Source of the DNA: Luteibaculum sp964627445
Lineage (GTDB): Bacteria; Bacteroidota; Bacteroidia; Flavobacteriales_D; Luteibaculaceae
DNA: 64,000 bases
Assembly (NCBI GenBank): GCA_964627445.1
Contig: CAZVJF010000007.1
Location: 172,314-236,313, forward strand
Direction: 5' to 3'
Both the position numbers and the translations under genes were made by a program. A model generated the notes under the pieces. It was not told where the DNA came from. It worked only from the letters and a program-made list of their open reading frames with translations, and did not search any database. Positions 9,042 to 17,215 of the stretch are shown here, one piece after another (positions within the stretch are counted from its first letter, which is position 1; the number at the start of each line of letters is the position of its first letter).

Positions 9042-10436
9042 TTAAGAGTTACTCACCAAACTGCGCAACGGCACTTTAGTTTCTTTAATAGCTTTAAACC
9101 CGCCTTCTAACTCTACGAGGTTGTGTATGCCTCTGGATTTAAGAATGGAAGTGGCAATCATAGAACGGTACCCTCCGGCACAATGTACATAGGTTTCCCC
9201 TTCGCTATCAAAGGCTTCCAGGTGCTTATTGATTTCGGCTAAGCTTGCGTTGTAGGCGTTTTCTACGTGTGAGCCTTCAAACTCCGAAGGTTTGCGCACA
9301 TCTACAATTTTAAAGCCGTTGGCGTGTGCTTTTTCAATTTCGGTAGCGGGTTTACGGTTTACTGTGGCTACTTCTTTACCAGCCGCTTTCCACGCTGCGA
9401 TTCCTCCTTTAAGGAAGCCCATGGTGTTGTCAAAGCCCACACGAGCCAGACGGGTAACGGCTTCTTCCTCTCTGCCCTCATCCACAATAAGGATGATTTT
9501 TTGCTTTACGTTAATGATTAACTCTCCAACCCAAGGGGCAAATCCACCGTCCAAGCCAATAAAAATACTGTTGGGAACGTGGCCTGCCGCAAAGTCGTTT
9601 GCACTGCGCACATCTAGCATGAGTGCACCATCGTTGGCCAATTGCTCAAAGGTTTTGGGGTCGAGTTCTGTAGTGCCCAATTGCATCACATCGTCAATGT
9701 CTGAATACCCCTCTTTATTCATTTTCACATTGAGCGGGAAATAGCCCGGAGGTGGCAACAAGCCGTCTGTAACTTCGGTAATAAACTGCTCTTTAGACAT
9801 GTCTCGCAAGGCGTAGTTTACTTGCTTTTGATTGCCCAGAGTGTCTACGGTTTCCTTCATCATGTTTTTGCCACAGGCAGAACCCGCACCGTGTGCAGGA
9901 TACACTGTAACGGTGTCGGGTAAGGGCATTATTTTGTTGCGGAGGCTGTCGTATAACATTCCCGCAAGGTCTTCCTGAGTAAGTTCATTGCCTTTCTGAG
10001 CGAGGTCTGGGCGACCCACATCGCCCAAGAAAAGTGTATCCCCTGTAAAAATGGCTTCTTCCTTACCTTCTTCGTTGATCAACAGGTAGGTGGTGCTTTC
10101 TAAGGTATGTCCGGGTGTATGTAGCGCTTTAATACGCACCTTTCCGATGTGAAACTCCTCGCCATCGCGTGCAATGTGTGCCGGATATTTGGGTGCAGCA
10201 TTGGGGCCATACACAATGTGTGCTCCAGTTTTAGCTGACAAGCTAAGGTGACCACTAACAAAATCGGCATGAAAGTGCGTTTCGAAAACATATTTTATTC
10301 GAGCGCCTCGCTCTTTTGCCATATCCAAGTAGGGCTGCACTTCTCGTAAGGGATCGATAATGGCGGCTTCTCCATCGCTTTCAATGTAGTACGCACCTTG
10401 TGACAGGCATCCTGTATAAATTTGTTTGACTTCCAT
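9042..10436 (-). CDS. Persulfide dioxygenase-type MBL hydrolase with two rhodanese domains
   Basis: The start was set at the ATG ending at 10436 (465 residues), because MEVKQIYTGCLSQGAYYI begins the metallo-beta-lactamase fold; the longer open frame runs into the upstream gene. Metal-site motifs are THFHADFVSGH (His54, His56, Asp58), HTPGHT (His110) and FTGDTLFLGDVGRPDL (Asp133), as in ETHE1-like persulfide dioxygenases. Two rhodanese domains follow. In the first (about 265-360) the active-site loop reads VDEGREE without a Cys, so it is probably inactive. The second (about 370-460) has VHCAGGYRS with Cys419 and should be active. It would oxidise glutathione or other low-molecular-weight persulfides and exchange sulfane sulfur. 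Confidence 0.93.
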   Translation of the reverse strand: MEVKQIYTGCLSQGAYYIESDGEAAIIDPLREVQPYLDMAKERGARIKYVFETHFHADFVSGHLSLSAKTGAHIVYGPNAAPKYPAHIARDGEEFHIGKVRIKALHTPGHTLESTTYLLINEEGKEEAIFTGDTLFLGDVGRPDLAQKGNELTQEDLAGMLYDSLRNKIMPLPDTVTVYPAHGAGSACGKNMMKETVDTLGNQKQVNYALRDMSKEQFITEVTDGLLPPPGYFPLNVKMNKEGYSDIDDVMQLGTTELDPKTFEQLANDGALMLDVRSANDFAAGHVPNSIFIGLDGGFAPWVGELIINVKQKIILIVDEGREEEAVTRLARVGFDNTMGFLKGGIAAWKAAGKEVATVNRKPATEIEKAHANGFKIVDVRKPSEFEGSHVENAYNASLAEINKHLEAFDSEGETYVHCAGGYRSMIATSILKSRGIHNLVELEGGFKAIKETKVPLRSLVSNS

Positions 10437-10441
10437 AATAC

Positions 10442-11233
10442 TTATAGTAATTCTTGAATGAGTATGTACACGGCCATGACCAAAACAAATAGGGCAAAGC
10501 CGCTTCTTAGTTTTCTTCCGGGTACAAATTTCGAAATATATCCTCCCAATAGAATTCCTGCCACTGCCAAAAATGTAAAAAGGCCCAAAAAAGTCCAATC
10601 GATAGGCTGTCCACTCTGCACATCGCCTATAAAGCCGATGAGTGATTTGGCGGATATAATGAGCAAGGAGGTGCCCACCGCCACTTTCATAGGTAAGCGC
10701 GCCAATAACACCAATGCAGGGATAATAAGAAAACCTCCTCCTGCACCTACAATACCGGTTAAAGTACCTACGAGCAGCCCTTCTAGCATCACAAGCGGGT
10801 AAGCAATGGGCTTTTTAGTGGAAGGTGTGTTGGCTGTCTCCTTTGCCGGTCTTAGCATAGCAACTGCCGCAGCAATCATTATACCTGCGAAAAAGAGCAT
10901 AATGGCCAGGTCTTTTGCAACACTAGCTCCAAAAACGGTTATGGGATCGGGAATGCTGGGCACCAGCCACAAACGGGTAAGGTAAACCGCTACCACCGAA
11001 GGAACAGAAAAGATGAGTGCCACACGTACATTGACCAATCCTTTACGTAAGGCATTAAACGCCCCAATGCCGGCAGAAAGCCCCACAATAAATAAAGAAT
11101 AAGCAGTAGCTAAGACCGCATCTACCGCAAAAAGATATACCAACACCGGTACTGTTAAAATGCTTCCCCCTCCACCGATAAGCCCAAGAGCTACACCGAT
11201 GAGTATGGCTGATGCATATCCTAAAATCTCCAT
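10442..11233 (-). CDS. TauE/SafE family sulfite/anion exporter
   Basis: A 263-residue integral membrane protein with about eight hydrophobic segments in two repeated halves. Each half starts with a Gly-rich motif: GVALGLIGGGGSILTVPV near the N-terminus and GTLTGIVGAGGGFLIIPAL in the middle, the TauE/SafE signature. In this operon it most likely exports sulfite made by the persulfide dioxygenase encoded 5 bases downstream. It begins one base after the regulator gene stop. Confidence 0.92.
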   Translation of the reverse strand: MEILGYASAILIGVALGLIGGGGSILTVPVLVYLFAVDAVLATAYSLFIVGLSAGIGAFNALRKGLVNVRVALIFSVPSVVAVYLTRLWLVPSIPDPITVFGASVAKDLAIMLFFAGIMIAAAVAMLRPAKETANTPSTKKPIAYPLVMLEGLLVGTLTGIVGAGGGFLIIPALVLLARLPMKVAVGTSLLIISAKSLIGFIGDVQSGQPIDWTFLGLFTFLAVAGILLGGYISKFVPGRKLRSGFALFVLVMAVYILIQELL

Positions 11234-11234
11234 A

Positions 11235-11549
11235 CTACATTAAGTCGGTATTTTCCAGGCAATCGAAGATCTTCAGCAGGTGGCGGTCTTTTAAAGAATA
11301 ATGCACCTCTTTGCCTGATTTGTGGCAAACGAGCAGTCCGTTATCCTTCATTTTTATTAAATGATGAGACAACAACGACTGCTCGGTTTTTTGCCGCAAC
11401 CGCGCCTGTATTTCTCTTACGCTGAGGGGTTCGTCTAATTCCAGCACTTCCAGAATGCCCAAGCGTACAGGATGGCCGATGGTCTTGAGCACATGGGCTA
11501 CCCGTTCAAACACTTCGGGGTTCAGATTGCGCGGTGTTGTTTTTGACAT
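11235..11549 (-). CDS. ArsR-family regulator of the sulfur operon
   Basis: A winged-helix repressor of 104 residues if the ATG ending at 11549 (MSKTTPRN) is used; an ATG ten codons upstream is less likely. The fold is clear: HVLKTIGHPVRLGILEVL, recognition helix LRQKTEQSLLSHHLIKMKDNG, then the wing. Two Cys, at 75 in the wing and 97 in the last helix, could form a sulfur-responsive pair like that of BigR/SqrR, but they are not at the usual positions. As first gene of the operon it probably represses itself and the four genes downstream, with release by persulfide. This is inferred. Confidence 0.9.
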   Translation of the reverse strand: MSKTTPRNLNPEVFERVAHVLKTIGHPVRLGILEVLELDEPLSVREIQARLRQKTEQSLLSHHLIKMKDNGLLVCHKSGKEVHYSLKDRHLLKIFDCLENTDLM

Positions 11550-11566
11550 CTTCAGGCAAATATATG

Positions 11567-11582
11567 AACATAAGATCATGTT
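11567..11582 (-). promoter_or_regulatory. Candidate operator of the sulfur-operon ArsR regulator
   Basis: AACATAAGATCATGTT is an inverted repeat with perfect 5-base arms (AACAT/ATGTT) and a 6-base centre, 17 bases upstream of the regulator start. Its size and position suit an ArsR-family dimer, but no binding evidence exists. Confidence 0.4.
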
Positions 11583-11599
11583 TAGAGATGAGGTATTAG

Positions 11600-12140
11600 T
11601 AGAAAGCTAAAAGGGCCAAGCTAAAAGCCGAAAGCTAAAAGGGCCAAGCTGAAAGCCGAAAGCTGAAAGGGCCAAGCTGAAAGCCGAAAGCAAGGCTCAC
11701 GGTAATCCTGAGGAATCGAAGGATCTCATTGCAACAGGGCAAAGCTCGTAGCTCGTAGCTGAGAGTTCGGAGCTTAAAGCTTAATAGTGAGGTGTTTATC
11801 GAGCGTCTTAGGATACTGACCTATGCGTCAGTAGAGTCGAGATGTAATTGGTTAGAGGAAGAGGATGAGTGGAAAAGCTGAAAGAAAAGTACACGGTCAT
11901 CCTGAAGAACGAAGAATCTTTTTGCGACAGGGTAAAGCTCGTAGCTGAGAGTTCGGGGCTTGAAGCTTAGTAGCAAGGCGGCCATCGAGCGTCTTAGGAT
12001 GCTGACCTATGCGTCAGTAGAGTCGAGATGTAAATGGTTAGAGGAAGAGGATGAGAGAGGTGAGAAGCCGAAAGCGCCAAGCCAAAAGCAAGGCTCACGG
12101 TCATCCTGAGGAATCGAAGGATCTAATTTTTTACAGGGAT
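11600..12140. repeat. Family-1 dispersed repeat cluster, left of the aquaporin gene
   Basis: No gene is seen in the 11580-12265 gap. At about 11604-11690 a short phrase of the type 'AAGCTGAAAGGGCCAAGCTGAAAGCCG' is repeated in tandem. Two further modules recur. One contains CATCCTGAGGAATCGAAGG (about 11705, 11898, 12100). The other is a 47-base block at 11798-11844 and 11984-12030 containing GACCTATGCGTCAGTAGAG. Between them runs a third shared phrase, GTAGCTGAGAGTTCGG. The same modules return to the right of the aquaporin gene. Confidence 0.85.
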
Positions 12141-12265
12141 GAGAGAAGTGAACAGTTGAAAAGCTAAAAACGCCAAGCTGGATGGAGCGTTAAAGCTGAA
12201 GTATGAAGGTTTGAAAAGACCAAAAGTTAACACGCTGACACCATTAGATTTCTCACCTTTGCCGT

Positions 12266-12925
12266 ATGAAAAACAGCAGACCACTACTCGCTGAAGTCTT
12301 GGGCACCTATGCATTGGTATTTTTTGGTACCGGAGCTATTGTAATCAACGACCTATACGGGGGTATGCTGGGACATTTTGGTATCGCAGCGGCATTCGGC
12401 ATGGTGGTTATTGCCATGATATATGCCTTTGGAGAAGTGTCGGGAGCGCATATCAATCCAGCTGTCACCATGGCCTTTTGGGTGGCTGGGCGCTTTCCTG
12501 GGAAACGCATCCCCTCCTACCTGATGGCTCAAGTTTTGGGTGGAGTAGCAGCTTCGGCAACCTTGTTGTTGCTCTTTCCAGATCACGATGGCTTGGGTGC
12601 AACCCTACCCAGCGGCAGCATTTGGCAAAGTTGGATTTTGGAATTTATTCTCAGCTACTTTCTCATGCAGGTAATCATCAATGTAGCTACAGGATCTAAA
12701 GAAACCGGTATTATGGCTGGATTGGCTATTGGTGTTACCGTTTGGCTAGAAGCGTTGGTAGGTGGCCCTGTTTGTGGCGCAAGTATGAATCCTGTACGAT
12801 CACTGGCTCCTGCTCTGGTATCTGGAAACTTTTCCTATATATGGATTTACCTCTCTGCACCCATAGCCGGCATGGTGCTTGCCGGACGCACTTGTAAGTT
12901 TTTTAAACCCGATGGGTGTTGTTGA
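12266..12925 (+). CDS. Aquaporin/MIP family channel
   Basis: A 219-residue membrane channel for water or small neutral solutes. Six hydrophobic segments are visible. The first half-helix motif is SGAHINPAVTMAF (NPA). The second is CGASMNPVRSLAPALVSG, where NPA is changed to NPV. The start MKNSRPLLAEVLGTYALVFFG is typical of the family. The neighbourhood has no glycerol genes, so glycerol transport is unsupported. The gene stands alone between two clusters of family-1 repeats. A CACCTTTG sequence 5 bases before the ATG resembles a -7 element but is too close for a normal leader. Confidence 0.93.
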   Translation: MKNSRPLLAEVLGTYALVFFGTGAIVINDLYGGMLGHFGIAAAFGMVVIAMIYAFGEVSGAHINPAVTMAFWVAGRFPGKRIPSYLMAQVLGGVAASATLLLLFPDHDGLGATLPSGSIWQSWILEFILSYFLMQVIINVATGSKETGIMAGLAIGVTVWLEALVGGPVCGASMNPVRSLAPALVSGNFSYIWIYLSAPIAGMVLAGRTCKFFKPDGCC

Positions 12926-12929
12926 TTGG

Positions 12930-13190
12930 GTAAATAAGCGGAAAGCGCTAAGCCAAAAGCTGGAAGCTGGAAGGCAGATAAGGGATGAGTGAAGGAAAAG
13001 TTGAAAAATTGATACGCTGAAAGCGCCAAGCTAAAAGCCGAAAGCAAAGCACGAGGTCATCCTGAGGAATCGAAGGATCTTATTGCGACAGGGTAAACTC
13101 GTAGCTGAGAGTTCGGAGCTTGAAACTTAATAGCAGGGCGGCCATCGAGCGTCTTAGGATGCTGACCTATGCGTCAGTAGAGTCGAGATG
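12930..13190. repeat. Family-1 dispersed repeat cluster, right of the aquaporin gene
   Basis: The 344-base gap before rmuC holds no gene. It contains the 'GCTAAGCCAAAAGC' phrase, one CATCCTGAGGAATCGAAGG module (about 13057), the GTAGCTGAGAGTTCGG phrase and a third copy of the 47-base module at 13144-13190, in the same orientation as the copies left of the aquaporin gene. The last ~80 bases before the rmuC stop hold nothing recognisable. Confidence 0.85.
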
Positions 13191-13269
13191 AGGTAAGAAC
13201 ACAAAATACCAACGAACGTCCTGAAACCGCGAACTACCCATGGTTCACTGAGAACCGCTAACCCAAAAA

Positions 13270-14568
13270 TCACTCCTCCTGCCCTGCCCGTTCCAATAAC
13301 TTGGCATCCAGCTGCTTGGTAGCTTTGGCACCTAAAGCTTTAATTTTCTCCACTTTTCCAACCAAATTACCTCGACCCTCAGAAATCTTTTTCATGGCAC
13401 TTTGGTAATCCGCTTGTACGCCATTGATCTTGTGCCCCAATTTGTTGAGGTCTTCCATAAAGCCCACAAACTTGTCGTATAGCAAGCCGCTTTCCTTGGC
13501 AATATCCAACACATTGCGCTTTTGATTGTCTTGCGTCCATATAAATGCGATGGTGCGCAAGGTCGCCATCAGAGTGGAGGTGCTTACCAACACCACGTTT
13601 TTCTCCAACGCTTTCTCAAACAAAGCCGGGCTTTCTTTCAAGGCCAAATACAAGGCGGGTTCTATGGGCACAAAAAGCATCACATAATCGGGCTGATTGA
13701 TCTCTAAATTTTGGTACTGCTTAGCCGATAAGCCTTGGATATGGTTCACCAAGCTCTGCACATGTTCCTTTATAAAAACGGCCTTTTGAGCATCGTTCTC
13801 AGCATTAAAATAGCGTTCGTAAGCCGTTAAAGACACCTTAGCATCTAGAATAATGTGCTTGTCCTCGGGGAGTTTAATGATGTAATCGGGACGTACATTG
13901 CTTCCCTCTTCGTTTTTGTAGGTGTTTTGCGTTTCGTAGTGTAGACCTTTTTGCAAGCCAACATGCTCTAGAATGCGCTCGAGCTGCACCTCACCCCAAT
14001 CGCCCTGGGTTTTGCTATCGCCTTTGAGTGCGTTGGTGAGGCGCTCGGCATCCTCGCTCATCTTGCGGTTCATCTCCACAATTTTCTCCAACTCATTTTT
14101 TAAGGTGGCTTTTTCCTTAGCCTCGTTGTAGTACGCCTCTTTTACTTGTTTTTCAAAACCTTCAATTTTCTCGCGAAGTGGATTTAAGATGTGGCCCAGC
14201 TTTTCGTTGTTGATATCTACAAACTTCTGGCTCTTCTCATCCAAAATCTTGTTGGCCAACACCTGAAACTCGTTTTTGAAGCGCTCATTCAGCTCGCTTA
14301 GCTCCGCTTTTTGCTCATTGAGTTTTTCTTGTTGGCTCTGTAGTTTGGTTTCTAAAATGGCTTTATCCTGGTTCAGCTGTACTAGCTGTTGTTGCTGTTG
14401 TTCTAATTTTTGCTGTGCTTCGCGGTTTCGTTCTTGCTCGTTGTTCAGAAGCGATTTTTCCACCCATAGTTGGGTATCTATGGAAGCGGAGACTTGTTTT
14501 TTCTTCCCGATAAAAAAACCGATAGCTGCTCCCAAAAGCACGCCTGCAATAAGAAATAGGAACTCCAT
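13270..14568 (-). CDS. rmuC: DNA recombination protein RmuC
   Basis: A 432-residue protein: an N-terminal membrane anchor (MEFLFLIAGVLLGAAIGFFI), then a long coiled coil rich in Gln, Glu and Lys (about 30-120), then the RmuC nuclease-like domain with GDWGEVQLERILEHVGL, VRPDYIIKLP and ILDAKVSLTAYERY. RmuC limits rearrangement at inverted repeats in E. coli. I chose the ATG ending at 14568, because the ten extra codons of the longer frame precede the membrane anchor. It is a separate transcription unit from the Bat operon upstream on the same strand. Confidence 0.93.
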   Translation of the reverse strand: MEFLFLIAGVLLGAAIGFFIGKKKQVSASIDTQLWVEKSLLNNEQERNREAQQKLEQQQQQLVQLNQDKAILETKLQSQQEKLNEQKAELSELNERFKNEFQVLANKILDEKSQKFVDINNEKLGHILNPLREKIEGFEKQVKEAYYNEAKEKATLKNELEKIVEMNRKMSEDAERLTNALKGDSKTQGDWGEVQLERILEHVGLQKGLHYETQNTYKNEEGSNVRPDYIIKLPEDKHIILDAKVSLTAYERYFNAENDAQKAVFIKEHVQSLVNHIQGLSAKQYQNLEINQPDYVMLFVPIEPALYLALKESPALFEKALEKNVVLVSTSTLMATLRTIAFIWTQDNQKRNVLDIAKESGLLYDKFVGFMEDLNKLGHKINGVQADYQSAMKKISEGRGNLVGKVEKIKALGAKATKQLDAKLLERAGQEE

Positions 14569-14686
14569 AATCTTGTGATTTGCTACAAAGTAAAACAAGC
14601 AAACCGTAATCTATTGGAGGACCGGCAGGAAGTTATTCAGAAAATCTAACCAATCTCCACAAGGAAATACTAGACCAGGGAACTCG

Positions 14687-15451
14687 TTAAATCCTCCCTA
14701 AATCTTGGGTGTTTACCCAACCCATATTGCCATTTTCTAGCTTTATTTCCACCCAGGAATCTACCTCACTGCTAATTCCAACCTTGGCGCCTTCGTGCAA
14801 TACAAAAGCAGTAGCGGCATCTCCTTTGGGTTCGGTTTTCACATCCACCTTTAAGGTTAGAATAACGGCCTCATCCGAAGATATCCGCACATCATTAGCC
14901 GCGTAGCTTAAGTAGGTGGTTACAGCAAACAACACCATAAAAACGAGCATGAGGGCAAATCCAGATTTTCTAATTTTTGCAACACTTCCAGTAATAAATA
15001 AATACAAACCTACCACAGCTAATAGCAGCAGAGAAAGCGCTACAATAGCAAACGTGCTGGCTCCAAAAGTGGTTAAGAACCGTTCCCATTGGTTGTAAAA
15101 AGCAGCGGTTGGGCTTGCCTCTACCTCATCGATTACGCGAGCTTGCGCAATTTGTATATTGTACTGGGCTTTTTCGTAATCGGCATGGTACTTTAATGCT
15201 TTTTCGTAATGCAATACGGCACGCCCTATTTGATTGAGTTTGAAATAGGTATTCCCCAGATTAAAGTGCACTCGAGCATTTTCAGGCTCCAGATCTAAAG
15301 ACTGCAAATAGCTTTGTTCAGCATCCTCGTACTGGTTATTTTGGTACTGGGTATTGGCCTGCTGAAAATATTCTTGTGCATTACCTGGTTGTGCCGCCAC
15401 AGGGCTAAACACCAGCGCACAAAGAATTATGCCGATAATTTTCCTAACCAT
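14687..15451 (-). CDS. batE: BatE-like TPR and SH3 domain protein
   Basis: A 254-residue protein with a signal peptide ending at VAAQ. Two to three TPR motifs follow (about 25-100: YFQQANTQYQNNQYEDAEQS, HFNLGNTYFKLNQIGRAVLH), then two membrane segments (about 125-180) and a C-terminal SH3-like domain with VLHEGAKVGISSEVDSWVEI. This is the BatE architecture. BatE proteins belong to the Bacteroides aerotolerance operon and may anchor a periplasmic complex. The gene overlaps batD by 25 bases and ends the operon. Confidence 0.88.
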   Translation of the reverse strand: MVRKIIGIILCALVFSPVAAQPGNAQEYFQQANTQYQNNQYEDAEQSYLQSLDLEPENARVHFNLGNTYFKLNQIGRAVLHYEKALKYHADYEKAQYNIQIAQARVIDEVEASPTAAFYNQWERFLTTFGASTFAIVALSLLLLAVVGLYLFITGSVAKIRKSGFALMLVFMVLFAVTTYLSYAANDVRISSDEAVILTLKVDVKTEPKGDAATAFVLHEGAKVGISSEVDSWVEIKLENGNMGWVNTQDLGRI

Positions 15452-17211
15452 TGCAAAGTGTTTTTTGCGCGTTCGTACGTGCTATCCATATTAACATTGG
15501 CGCTGGGCGCATAGCGTGCCATGTCGCAATCGTCTATTAGCTGCTGCAACTCTAAGAACTGCTCTTCGCTAGCTCCTTTTTCCAGCAGCAATTGTTTTAA
15601 TGATTCGCGCGACAACTGGGTCTTGTTGGCGTTAAATTTATCCTGTACAAACCCGTGTAGGGCATCAACAACAGCCACGTAAAATGCCGCTGCATCACCC
15701 GATTTCAAATGACTTTTGGCTTTGCTCAATTGGCGCTCGGCTTGTTTTCCGGCCTTGCGCTGCTTATAAACCACAGTATTTTGTTTGAGGCTCTGTTGCT
15801 TTCTAACATACAGCGATGCACCCAATCCAACCGAAACCATAAATAGAACAACCAGCCAGTAGATGCCTTTCGCTGCGTGAAGTCCACCGCCAGTACTGGG
15901 CTGCCAATCGGTATCTATAAAGCGGATGTCTTTGTTTAATAAAGCAACATCACTTTTGGGGTTTACCACCGTACCTCCAACGTTTGAAGCTTCACCCGTA
16001 ACCGTTAACGACTGCACATCACTGACGATGGTTTGGTACTTTTTGGTGTTAGGATTAAAAAAGGAAAAACGTACCTCGGGTATCTGATATTCGCCTGGAT
16101 ATCTGGGTATCAGGATATATTCCCACTCTTTGCTACCCTGGATTCCGTTACCCGTAACTGCAAATTTATCATTGGTTTTGGGCTCGTATACCTCAAAATC
16201 ACTGGGGAAATTAATTTCTGGAGCATTCAGCAGTTTCAGGTTTCCGTTGCCCGATATTTTCAACTTGTATGTAATGGCATCGTTGGTAGCCACCGTAGTT
16301 TTTGATACATCGCTAGCTATTCGAAAACTACCTGTAACGTTGCTAAAATTACTAGGGGCTCCTTTGGGGTATGATTTTATATCTAGGGTAACCGGTTTAC
16401 TATCGGCAGAAACTTTAGAGCCTGGATTAAAGAATGATCGGTTTACCACCACATTTTGGGTAAAAGATGGAATGGATAATTTCCCCGAACGCTGGGGATA
16501 CAACAGCTGCCGCTTTATAGTGGCCTTTCGGTAGCGCATACCATTAATAGTGGTGTAGCGGTCCGCCCACTTCACATTACCCAAATCTATATTTTCCACC
16601 CAAAACCCAGAAAGGGCAGGATAATTGGTTTCACCCAATTCCAGCTGCGAGTAGCGCGAATACAACACATAGTCAATCAGCACTGGTTCTCCGATATAGG
16701 CCGTGGTTTTGCTGGGAACAACTTGTATAATCACATTGCCACCGCTAGCGGGCGCCTTAGCAGCAGGACCTACGGCCGTACTGCTTTGCGAGTTGCCACT
16801 GCGCGTGGTGCTGCTTGTGTTTTGTGCGGAGCCCTTGGTTACTGAAATGTCAATAGGGCTGGTTACAAAATCTCCATCTTCGGTACTGGCCTTGGCTGCG
16901 CCAATGGTGTATGTACCCGGGTTTTCCGCCATCAATACATAAGAAACCGTTATAGTGCGGCTGGATTTTCCGTTGATGTACGAAAAATTGCTGGACTGCG
17001 AGGGCCCGAAAATCACCACAAAATCGGTGAGTGCGGGCGGAGTAATTTTTCCAGTGGTGTTCTCCAGAACAAAGTTCAGCTTAAACCGATCACCAACAGA
17101 AACGGGGTTTTGGCTTACGTTGGCCTCAAATTTTTGAGCTACCACGTTTCCAAATCCTAGCAAAAGCAAAGAAAAAACGAAGAGGATTCTATGTAAAAAG
17201 CTTGCTCTCAT
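15427..17211 (-). CDS. batD: BatD, oxygen-tolerance protein
   Basis: A 594-residue protein: signal peptide ending at NVVAQ, then repeated Ig-like beta domains beginning FEANVSQNPVSVGDRF, including VPSKTTAYIGEPVLIDYVLY and an 'ASDVSKTTVATNDAITYKL' repeat, a single membrane helix (about 450-470, IYWLVVLFMVSVGLGASLYV) and a cytoplasmic helical tail of about 120 residues. This is the normal BatD layout. It follows batC by 4 bases. BatD is thought to assemble with the BatA/BatB VWA proteins in the envelope; the molecular function is still unclear. Confidence 0.92.
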   Translation of the reverse strand: MRASFLHRILFVFSLLLLGFGNVVAQKFEANVSQNPVSVGDRFKLNFVLENTTGKITPPALTDFVVIFGPSQSSNFSYINGKSSRTITVSYVLMAENPGTYTIGAAKASTEDGDFVTSPIDISVTKGSAQNTSSTTRSGNSQSSTAVGPAAKAPASGGNVIIQVVPSKTTAYIGEPVLIDYVLYSRYSQLELGETNYPALSGFWVENIDLGNVKWADRYTTINGMRYRKATIKRQLLYPQRSGKLSIPSFTQNVVVNRSFFNPGSKVSADSKPVTLDIKSYPKGAPSNFSNVTGSFRIASDVSKTTVATNDAITYKLKISGNGNLKLLNAPEINFPSDFEVYEPKTNDKFAVTGNGIQGSKEWEYILIPRYPGEYQIPEVRFSFFNPNTKKYQTIVSDVQSLTVTGEASNVGGTVVNPKSDVALLNKDIRFIDTDWQPSTGGGLHAAKGIYWLVVLFMVSVGLGASLYVRKQQSLKQNTVVYKQRKAGKQAERQLSKAKSHLKSGDAAAFYVAVVDALHGFVQDKFNANKTQLSRESLKQLLLEKGASEEQFLELQQLIDDCDMARYAPSANVNMDSTYERAKNTLQWLGKLSA

Positions 17212-17215
17212 GGTG

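Noticed and set aside
10437..10598. N-terminal extension of the persulfide dioxygenase
   Set aside because: It overlaps the end of the TauE/SafE gene, and the metallo-beta-lactamase fold begins at MEVKQIY.
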